Assembly: GCA_963745595.1 (NCBI GenBank)
Contig: CAVUYB010000018.1
Span: 62,001-126,000, forward strand
Source: DASZUK01 sp963745595
GTDB taxonomy: Bacteria > Actinomycetota > Acidimicrobiia > Acidimicrobiales > RAAP-2
Direction: 5' to 3'
DNA: 64,000 nucleotides
Position 1 is the stretch's first letter, and every line of letters starts with the position of its first letter. A model generated the notes under the pieces. The model did not search any database. It saw only the letters and a list, made by a program, of their open reading frames with translations, and was not told the origin of the DNA. This document shows positions 1 to 6,438 of this stretch, piece after piece. The position numbers were made by a program, and so were the translations under genes.

Positions 1-337
1 TGAGTAGGGACTCGTCAACGGCCAGACGGCCGTCGTCGGCCAACTGAACGACGTACGTCATGGCGTCCCGGTACCCCTCGAGCGCGTGGCGCGTCTCCGT
101 GGACGCTTCGAGCGTCTCCTCGTCCTCGACCGCGGCCAGCACGTCGTCGGTCGTGGCGCGGTAGCCCTCGATCGCGTTCGACGCCTGCACCGCCTTGGCG
201 AACACGAGGCGCCGGAGACCGCCGTACCAGCGACGAGGCTCATCGACGACGCGCCATCTGAGTTGTCGCCGAAGGTCGTCGATCTCGGCGATCGCCTCGA
301 GCTCTGCGCCGAGGTCCACCGGGGAGGCGAAGATCAT
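1..337 (-). CDS. Fic family protein, N-terminal part (runs off the window)
   Basis: The reading frame starts at an ATG at 337 and stays open to the window edge (112 codons). Fic proteins usually transfer AMP or another phosphate-containing group to a target hydroxyl, and many are toxins or regulators. The visible part fits the N-terminal helical domain: the stretch SNAIEGYRATTDDV is the actinobacterial version of the inhibitory SxxIEG motif, and further on come GYRDAMTYV and DESLL, which in relatives lead into the catalytic Fic domain. The HPFxxGNGR active-site loop would lie outside the window, so activity cannot be judged. It lies 74 bases downstream of the lnt-like gene on the same strand, but has its own AT-rich upstream sequence. 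Family assignment is by recognition of these motifs. Confidence 0.72.
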   Translation of the reverse strand, partial: MIFASPVDLGAELEAIAEIDDLRRQLRWRVVDEPRRWYGGLRRLVFAKAVQASNAIEGYRATTDDVLAAVEDEETLEASTETRHALEGYRDAMTYVVQLADDGRLAVDESLL

Positions 338-400
338 GCGCTGATTATATTAATGATCTCAGCAGATAATGGAAAGATTCTGACAATCTTTGGTTAATTT
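338..400 (-). promoter_or_regulatory. Candidate promoter with inverted repeat upstream of the Fic gene
   Basis: This is an AT-rich island in very GC-rich DNA. On the minus strand a perfect TATAAT (complement of 344-349) ends 6 bases before the Fic ATG. A transcript from it would start at or beside the start codon, so the gene may be leaderless. Further upstream, 373-391 is an inverted repeat with 7-base arms (AAAGATT / AATCTTT) and a 5-base spacer, a plausible operator. It also follows the lnt-like stop codon, but there is no T-tract, so a terminator role is less likely. Confidence 0.45.
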
Positions 401-411
401 CTAACATCTCC

Positions 412-2070
412 TCACGTCGAGCCCTGGATTTCGTCCTCGTCGGGCGGGCCGCGGCGGCCGGGACGGCGCCAGGGGGCGGCGAGCAGCCACCCGGCCAACA
501 GGGCGAGCCCGGCGAGGACGAGCACCGGCCAGTCGCCGGTCCGCTCGTAGACGGTGCGGCCGGTCCGCAGGCCGACGGTGGCGAGCAGGACCTGGCGCCG
601 ACCGAGGTCGGTTCGTTGCAGGACATCGCCGCGGTTGTCGATGACGGTCGAGAACCCGGTCGGCGCGGCCTGGACGAGGTCGCGCCCCTCTTCGACGGCC
701 TGGACGCGGTCGGCCGCGACCTCCTGGGCCGGCACCTGGCTGGTCGCGTACGACGACGTATTCGTCGGCACGACGAGCAGTTCGGCGCCAGCCTGGACGG
801 ACGATCGGCCCCGCTCGGCGTAGAAGACCTCGTACGAGACCATGACACCGAGCGGCCCGGCCGGCGTGCGCAACCGGCCGGTCCCGTCGCCGGGGATCGC
901 GTCGAGCGGGACGGCCGACAGGTTGGCGAAGTGGGCGAAGAAGCTGCGGTACGGGACGTACTCGCCGAACGGCACGCGATGGACCTTCTCGAACGTCCCG
1001 ACCACCCGCCCGCTCGGCCCCCAGGCGACGACGAGGTTGCGGAACGCGGTCGGCGACACCGTCTCGGTGACGCCGGCGACGACGGTCGTACGGAGCTGGC
1101 GGGCGAGGCCGGCCATCGTCGCGGCCGGCCGCGACCCGGCCAGCGGGCCGTCGAGCGAGATGACGTCCTCGGGCCACAGGACGAGCTGTGGCGTCCGGCC
1201 GTCGTCGCGCTGATCCATGACGGACGTCGCGGCGAGCTGGGCGGTGTAGACGGTCGCTGAGCTGACCTCCTGCTCGGAGAAGCCACGCCGACCGCCGCCC
1301 TGCACGGCGGCGACCGAGATCCGTCGGATCGGTGCGCCGCCGTCGGGGGCGAGCGCGCCGGCGACGCCGATCACGACCACGAGCAAGACCGCCGTCGCGC
1401 CGGCGGCCGTACCGGCGACCGCCCCCGGTCGGGCGAGCCATCGGCTGCGGCGTCGGTGGACGGACCGGTCGTCGCCGGCTCGAGGGGTGCCGGTTGGGTG
1501 GTCAGCGGTTGGGTGGTCAGCAGTTGGGTGGTCAGCGGTGAGCCAGAGCACCAGCTCAGCGAGGCCGGCCCCGCCGAGCCAGACGACCGCGGTCAGGAGC
1601 AGCGGGCCGCCCAGTCGGGTCGCGCCGAGCAGCGGCCCGCCGGCCTGGCCGAGGAAGACGCCGCCGATCGGCAGCCCACCGAACGGCCACGTCATCCGTA
1701 CCGCTTCGAGCAGCGTGAACGCGCCGACGAACGCCGGCAGGCGGCCGCGGACCGGCGGGACGAGGCCGGCCGCGACAGCCGTCGAGAGGGCTTCGACGGC
1801 CATCAAGACGGCCGCGCCGTACCAGTTGAACGCCCGGGCCCAGAACAGTCCGGGCACGTAGCAGCCGAGCCCAGCCAGCCAGCCGGCGAGCAGCCGCGTC
1901 CGCAGCCGCAGGCCGGCGAGCCGCCAGTACAGGACGGCCCCGCCGACGAACGCGAGTGGCCACCAGCCCCACGGCGGGAGCGAGAGGGCGACGGCGACGC
2001 CGCTGACGACCGACGGGACGGCGACGCGGCCCCACCGGCGCTTCCGCCAACGCATCAGCCGGCTGGGCAC
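412..2070 (-). CDS. lnt: Apolipoprotein N-acyltransferase-like membrane protein, catalytic Cys replaced by Ser
   Basis: Lnt N-acylates the terminal cysteine of lipoproteins at the outer face of the membrane. The 552-residue protein has the expected build: about six hydrophobic segments in residues 15-185, a low-complexity linker (about 178-220), a nitrilase-fold domain (about 245-500) and a C-terminal membrane helix. In the nitrilase domain Glu301 (WPED) and Lys362 (EKVHRVPFGEYVP) match the catalytic Glu and Lys. The position of the catalytic Cys (Cys387 in E. coli, CYE) is Ser412 (VSYEVFY, codon TCG). The protein may therefore be inactive, act with a serine, or belong to a divergent actinobacterial branch. 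The linker holds a 15-bp tandem repeat. The gene lies 65 bases downstream of the hemH-hemG fusion on the same strand. Confidence 0.85.
   Translation of the reverse strand: MPSRLMRWRKRRWGRVAVPSVVSGVAVALSLPPWGWWPLAFVGGAVLYWRLAGLRLRTRLLAGWLAGLGCYVPGLFWARAFNWYGAAVLMAVEALSTAVAAGLVPPVRGRLPAFVGAFTLLEAVRMTWPFGGLPIGGVFLGQAGGPLLGATRLGGPLLLTAVVWLGGAGLAELVLWLTADHPTADHPTADHPTGTPRAGDDRSVHRRRSRWLARPGAVAGTAAGATAVLLVVVIGVAGALAPDGGAPIRRISVAAVQGGGRRGFSEQEVSSATVYTAQLAATSVMDQRDDGRTPQLVLWPEDVISLDGPLAGSRPAATMAGLARQLRTTVVAGVTETVSPTAFRNLVVAWGPSGRVVGTFEKVHRVPFGEYVPYRSFFAHFANLSAVPLDAIPGDGTGRLRTPAGPLGVMVSYEVFYAERGRSSVQAGAELLVVPTNTSSYATSQVPAQEVAADRVQAVEEGRDLVQAAPTGFSTVIDNRGDVLQRTDLGRRQVLLATVGLRTGRTVYERTGDWPVLVLAGLALLAGWLLAAPWRRPGRRGPPDEDEIQGST
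1492..1536 (-). repeat. 15-bp in-frame tandem repeat, three units, in the lnt-like gene
   Basis: Three head-to-tail copies of GGTTGGGTGGTCAGC (the third differs by one base) encode TADHP repeats in the linker between the membrane and nitrilase domains. The unit is a multiple of three, so copy-number change would keep the frame. Confidence 0.9.
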
Positions 2071-2135
2071 CAGCGGGCCGGGTACCAGCCGGTCGGCGGC
2101 ATCAGCGGGCCGCTCGCATCAGGGGAGTGCCGGCA

Positions 2136-4829
2136 TCAGGGGCCAGGGCTGACCGGGCCAGTGTTGGCCGGGTCGGGGCCGAGGCCGAGCGCGGTCAGCA
2201 CGGCGCGGCCGGCGGCGCGGCCGCTGGCGACGCAGGCCGGTACGCCGACCCCGCGGTACGCCGCGCCGGCCACCGCTAGGCCGGGCAGCCGCTTCACCGC
2301 GGCCTCGATCCCGGTCACCCGGAGCAGGTGGTGGACCCGGTACTGCGGCAGCCCGTCCGTCCACCGCGTGACCGACGTCGTCGTCGGCGCGCCGTCGATG
2401 CCGAGAAGGACACCCACCTCCGCCACGACCCGGGCGACGAGCTGCTCGTCGCTCAGCGCGGTGAAGCGGCGGTCCTCGAAGCGACCGACCGACGCCCGGA
2501 GCAGGAGCTCGCCGGGCCGCGCCAGGTGGGGCCACTTGCGCGAGAGGTACGAGCACGCGGTCATCATGAACGACCCGTCGTCGCCTTTCCGCCCGCCACC
2601 GACCTGGTCGGCCAGCGCCGCCGGGAGCGGGCTGTGCCGGGGGACGAGGAGCCCAGTGCCGACCAACCCAGTGCCGACCAACCCAGTGCCGACCAACCCA
2701 GTGCCGACCAACCCAGTGCCGACGAGCCCGTCACCGAGCGCGCCGTCCGGGTACGCGAGCGTGACGAGCGCGACCGACGAGTAGTCGATGGCCCGCAGCA
2801 GCGCGGCCGTGTCGGCGTCATGGGCGGCGAGCAGGTCCGCCGCTGGCCCGGCGGGCACCGCGAGGACGACCGCGTCGGCCACGACGTCGCCGTCGGCCGT
2901 GCGGAGCGACCACGCCGGGCCGCCGCCGGCGCCGCGGTCGAGGCGGTCGACCGCACAATCGGTGCGCACGGTCACCCCCCGGTCGGCGAGGACCGCGACG
3001 AGCCGGTCGACGAGCGTGCCGAGGCCGCCGCGCAGCGCCCAGAACGCCGGTGCCGGGTTGCTGGGCCCGCCCGGCCCGTCGCCGGTCGCCGCGGTGGCGG
3101 CCGAGCCACTATCGCCGGCCTGGGCCCGTCGGAGCGACCGCATCAGCCCGGCCCGGCCCTGCGAGGCGGCGAGCAGGATGGGGTGGGCCGCGGCCGCGCT
3201 GACGTCGTCGACGCCGCCGGCATAGATGCCGCCGACGAGCGGGTCGACGAGCCGGTCGACGACCCGCCGGCCGAGCTTCTTGGCGACGAGCGGCCCGATC
3301 GCCCGGTCGCCGAGCGGCCCGCGCAGGTCCGGGCGAGGGGCGAGCACGTCGACGAGCAGCCGGATGTTGCCGCGCAGGCCGAGGATGCCGGAGCGGGCGA
3401 CCGGAAGGAACCGGGTCGGCACGCCGAGCAGCTGCCCGGCCGGCAGCGCCCGCCGGCGGCCGCCGGACCAGACCGCGGCGCCGGCCGCGCCGATCGGCTC
3501 GAGGTCGTCGCCGAGGCCGACCTCGCGGCACAGCTCGGCCGCCTCCGGGCGACGCCCGAGGAACCCGTCGGGGCCGACGTCGACCGGCCGGCCACCGAAC
3601 GACTCGGTCCGCAGCTTGCCGCCGATCCGGGGCGACGCCTCGAGCACGACGACCGTCGGCGTCCCCGGCCCCGGACCCTCCCGGCCACCGGTCAGCTCCC
3701 ACGCCGCGGCCAGCCCGGCGATGCCCGCCCCGACGACCGCGACCGTCCGTGGCCGCGAGCGTCGGCCCTTCGTCACGCCGCTGGTCGGACCGGTCGATCC
3801 GGCCGGTGTGGTCGGTGTGGTCGTGGCGACGGCGCGGTCCGGCGGGACCATCTCGGCCGCGTCCTCGACGACGCGGGCGAGGACGTCGAGGAAACGGGCG
3901 TCGTCGTTGAGCGACGCGGTCCGTACGAACGCGACGCCGGCCGCGTCGGCGACGGCGCGGGCCTCGACGTCGAGGTCGTAGAGGATCTCGAGGTGGTCGG
4001 CGACGAAGCCGATCGGGCAGACGACGACCGCGCCGGCCCCCGCCGCGGGGAGGCCGCGGATCACGTCGAGGATGTCGGGCCCGAGCCACGGGTCCGGCGT
4101 GCGGCCCGCGCTCTGCCACGCCACCTGCCACGTCACGCCGGCGTCCCGCTGGCGCGAGTCGGCCAGCCCGGCCCGGTCGACGACGAGCTCGGCCGAGCGG
4201 GTCAGCTGCTCGGGGTACGGGTCGCCGGCCGCGACGACCCGCTCGGGCAGCGAGTGGGCGGTGAAGACGACCTTCTCGTTGCCGCGGTCGGCCGGCAGCG
4301 ACGAAAGCGCGGCGAGCACCCGGTCGGCCAGCAGGTCGGCGAAGCCGGGCGCGTCGAACCACTGGCGGACCGGGACGAACGGGACGTCCGGGGCCAGCCG
4401 ACCGATCTCCGCCGCGGCGCGCTCGAGGTACTCCTCCGAGCCGAGGCTCGAACGGTGCGGCGCGAGGACGAGCCCGACGACACGGTCGACGCCGCGGCCG
4501 ACGAGGCCCGCCGCGGCCTCCTCGATCGACGGCTCGGTGTGCTTCGCTCCGTAGCGGACGTCGAACCGGCCCGGCCGCGCCCGGTGCAGCCGGGCGGCGA
4601 TCCCCGCGACCTGCGCGTCCGTGCGGGCGGCCAACGGCGACGTCCCACCGATGGCGTCGTAGCGCCGCCGCAGGTCGGCCAGCTGCTCCGGCGTCGGCGG
4701 CCGGCCGCGGCGGATCCGCGTGTAGAACGGCTCGATCTCGTCCGGCGTCGCCGGCGTGCCGTGGGCCATGACGAGCACGCCGACCCGCTCCGGCTCGGCG
4801 TGCTCTCGTTCGACTGGCGGTCCCGTCAT
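2136..4829 (-). CDS. hemH-hemG: Fused ferrochelatase - protoporphyrinogen/coproporphyrinogen oxidase
   Basis: One 897-residue frame carries two haem enzymes that are normally separate. Residues about 15-325 are a ferrochelatase: GVLVMAHGTP at the start, the metal-site histidine in FTAHSLPERV, and the glutamate in GFVADHLEILYDLD. After a Thr/Pro/Gly-rich linker (about 326-357), residues 360-895 are a HemY/CgoX-type FAD oxidase: VVGAGIAGLAAAWEL dinucleotide fold, then GGKLRTE, DVGPDGFL and a C-terminal GVGVPACVASGRAAG flavin motif. In actinobacteria these steps normally belong to the coproporphyrin-dependent route, where oxidation comes just before iron insertion, so the fusion joins consecutive steps. 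The gene follows hemE after 13 bases, consistent with an operon. A VGTGL repeat sits in the oxidase half. No frameshift is needed to join the two halves. Confidence 0.92.
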   Translation of the reverse strand: MTGPPVEREHAEPERVGVLVMAHGTPATPDEIEPFYTRIRRGRPPTPEQLADLRRRYDAIGGTSPLAARTDAQVAGIAARLHRARPGRFDVRYGAKHTEPSIEEAAAGLVGRGVDRVVGLVLAPHRSSLGSEEYLERAAAEIGRLAPDVPFVPVRQWFDAPGFADLLADRVLAALSSLPADRGNEKVVFTAHSLPERVVAAGDPYPEQLTRSAELVVDRAGLADSRQRDAGVTWQVAWQSAGRTPDPWLGPDILDVIRGLPAAGAGAVVVCPIGFVADHLEILYDLDVEARAVADAAGVAFVRTASLNDDARFLDVLARVVEDAAEMVPPDRAVATTTPTTPAGSTGPTSGVTKGRRSRPRTVAVVGAGIAGLAAAWELTGGREGPGPGTPTVVVLEASPRIGGKLRTESFGGRPVDVGPDGFLGRRPEAAELCREVGLGDDLEPIGAAGAAVWSGGRRRALPAGQLLGVPTRFLPVARSGILGLRGNIRLLVDVLAPRPDLRGPLGDRAIGPLVAKKLGRRVVDRLVDPLVGGIYAGGVDDVSAAAAHPILLAASQGRAGLMRSLRRAQAGDSGSAATAATGDGPGGPSNPAPAFWALRGGLGTLVDRLVAVLADRGVTVRTDCAVDRLDRGAGGGPAWSLRTADGDVVADAVVLAVPAGPAADLLAAHDADTAALLRAIDYSSVALVTLAYPDGALGDGLVGTGLVGTGLVGTGLVGTGLVGTGLLVPRHSPLPAALADQVGGGRKGDDGSFMMTACSYLSRKWPHLARPGELLLRASVGRFEDRRFTALSDEQLVARVVAEVGVLLGIDGAPTTTSVTRWTDGLPQYRVHHLLRVTGIEAAVKRLPGLAVAGAAYRGVGVPACVASGRAAGRAVLTALGLGPDPANTGPVSPGP
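2652..2726 (-). repeat. 15-bp in-frame tandem repeat, five units, in the hemH-hemG fusion
   Basis: Five near-identical 15-base units (core CCCAGTGCCGACCAA on the plus strand) encode VGTGL five times, around residues 700-726 of the fusion protein. The last unit has diverged. Probably a surface loop of the oxidase domain. Confidence 0.92.
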
Positions 4830-4842
4830 TGGGCGGTTCCGG

Positions 4843-5931
4843 TCACTCCGGCCCGGTCACGCCGGCCCGACCCTCGGCGTGGACGAGATCGGCGACCGCG
4901 GCGAGGATGCCCGGATCCGTCTCCGGCAGGACGCCGTGACCGAGGTTGAAGACGTGGCCGGGCTGCTCCCCGGCCGCCCGCAGCACGTCGCGGGTCTCCG
5001 CCTCGACGACCGCCCACGGCGCGACGCAGATCGCCGGATCGAGGTTGCCCTGCACCGCGTGCGTCGGCCCGACGCGGCGCCGGGCCTCGTCGAGCGGCAC
5101 CCGCCAGTCGATGCCGACGACGTCCGCACCGGCGGTCGCCATCAACGGGAGCAGCTCGCCGGTGCCGACGCCGAAGAGGATCGTCGGGACGCCGAGGCCG
5201 CGGACCTCGTCGAGCACGCGCCGCGTCGTCGGCAGGACGAACCGCTCGTACTCCGCCGGCGACAGGCAGCCGGCCCAGCTGTCGAAGAGCTGGACCGCTT
5301 GCGCGCCGGCCTCGACCTGGGCCCGGAGGAACGCGACGGCCATCGTCGCCAGCCGGTCGAGCAGCGCGGCCCACGTCGCCGGGTCGGTGTGCATCAGCGA
5401 CTTGATCTTCGTGAACGTCCGCGACGGGCCGCCCTCGACGAGGTAGCTCGCCACCGTGAACGGGGCGCCCGAGAAGCCGATGAGCGCCACGCCGGACCCG
5501 GCCAGCTCGGCCGCCAGCAGCCGGACCGCGTCGATCACGTACGGGACGTCCGTCGACGGTTCGAGCGGTCGCAGCCGCACCAGGTCGTCGATCGACCGGA
5601 ACGGCTCAGCGACGACCGGGCCGCGACCGGGCACGACGTCGACGCCGAACCCGACCGCGTGGACCGGGACGACGATGTCGCAGAACAGGATCGCCGCGTC
5701 GACGCCGTAGCGGTGGACCGGCTGCAGCGTCAGCTCGGTCGCCAGTTCCGCGTCGGCGATCGCGCCGAGGATGCTGCCGTCGCCCCGGGCGGCGCGGTAC
5801 TCCGGCAGCGACCGGCCGGCCTGGCGCATGAACCAGACCGGGACGTGCGGGACCGGCTGGCCGCGGCAGGCCCGGAGGAAGGCGCTCGTCGGTTCGGCCT
5901 CCCCGGGCCCGGACGGCGGCCGAGTGGTCAA
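4843..5931 (-). CDS. hemE: Uroporphyrinogen decarboxylase
   Basis: HemE removes four carboxyl groups from uroporphyrinogen III to give coproporphyrinogen III, in the cytoplasm. Family hallmarks are VPVWFMRQAGRSLPEYR near the N-terminus, the substrate-binding aspartate in FCDIVVP, GFSGAPFTVASYLVEGG, and GHGVLPETDP near the C-terminus. The product of 362 residues is normal for the family. I chose the TTG at 5931 because it overlaps the upstream stop codon as TTGA, giving translational coupling, and leaves a short natural leader before AFLRACRG. The reading frame stays open further upstream, but that part is antisense to other genes. The next gene downstream is the hemH-hemG fusion, so three haem steps are encoded together. 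Confidence 0.93.
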   Translation of the reverse strand: MTTRPPSGPGEAEPTSAFLRACRGQPVPHVPVWFMRQAGRSLPEYRAARGDGSILGAIADAELATELTLQPVHRYGVDAAILFCDIVVPVHAVGFGVDVVPGRGPVVAEPFRSIDDLVRLRPLEPSTDVPYVIDAVRLLAAELAGSGVALIGFSGAPFTVASYLVEGGPSRTFTKIKSLMHTDPATWAALLDRLATMAVAFLRAQVEAGAQAVQLFDSWAGCLSPAEYERFVLPTTRRVLDEVRGLGVPTILFGVGTGELLPLMATAGADVVGIDWRVPLDEARRRVGPTHAVQGNLDPAICVAPWAVVEAETRDVLRAAGEQPGHVFNLGHGVLPETDPGILAAVADLVHAEGRAGVTGPE

Positions 5932-6251
5932 GCCGACGGCTCGATGACGACCGCGGTGCCGTACGCGCAGAGCTCGGTCCAGTTGCCGCCCATCTCGGAC
6001 GTGTCGAACCGCATCGCAAGCACCGCGTTCGCCCCTCGAGCCTCGGCCTCCTCGGCCATCCGCTGGACGACCTCCTCCCGGCTCGTCTCGAGGTTCTTCG
6101 TCATGCCTTTGAGCTCGCCGCCGGCCAGCGACTTGAGGCCGGCGCCGAACTGCGAGAACGCGTTGCGCGACCGGACCGTCAGGCCGAAGCACTCGCCGAG
6201 GACCTTCGTGACCCGGTACCCCGGGACGTCGTTCATGGTCGAGATGAGCAC
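5928..6251 (-). CDS. YbjQ/UPF0145 family protein
   Basis: A 107-residue protein of the UPF0145 (YbjQ, DUF74) family, whose members form small pentameric rings; the function is not established, and some are labelled heavy-metal-binding. The family pattern is clear: an N-terminal strand (MLISTMNDVPGYRV), a central helical stretch with FGAGLKSLAGGE, then EEAEARGANAVLAMRFD and a C-terminal YGTAVVIE strand. Start alternatives are Met1 or Met6. Its stop overlaps the hemE start (TTGA), so the two are probably co-translated; this makes it the first gene of the hem block, divergent from helD across 187 bases. A haem- or metal-related role is only a guess from context. Confidence 0.85.
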   Translation of the reverse strand: MLISTMNDVPGYRVTKVLGECFGLTVRSRNAFSQFGAGLKSLAGGELKGMTKNLETSREEVVQRMAEEAEARGANAVLAMRFDTSEMGGNWTELCAYGTAVVIEPSA

Positions 6252-6438
6252 GGCGGCCTCCCCGGTCGATCACGCGACCGCCGGCGGCGGCCGTCGCTCC
6301 AGATACTTGCAGGCCCGGGCGGGTGCCGACCACCTCCGCCGATCCGCCGGACCGGACCGCAGCCGGACCGGGGTGGTCGCAGAGGCCAGTAGAATCGCGT
6401 GCTCGCCAGTCGCCCCCTGGCACGGAAGGGACCGACGC

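Noticed and set aside
373..391. Inverted repeat as the lnt terminator
   Set aside because: It follows the lnt stop but lacks a T-tract and sits in the Fic promoter region; an operator is the better reading.
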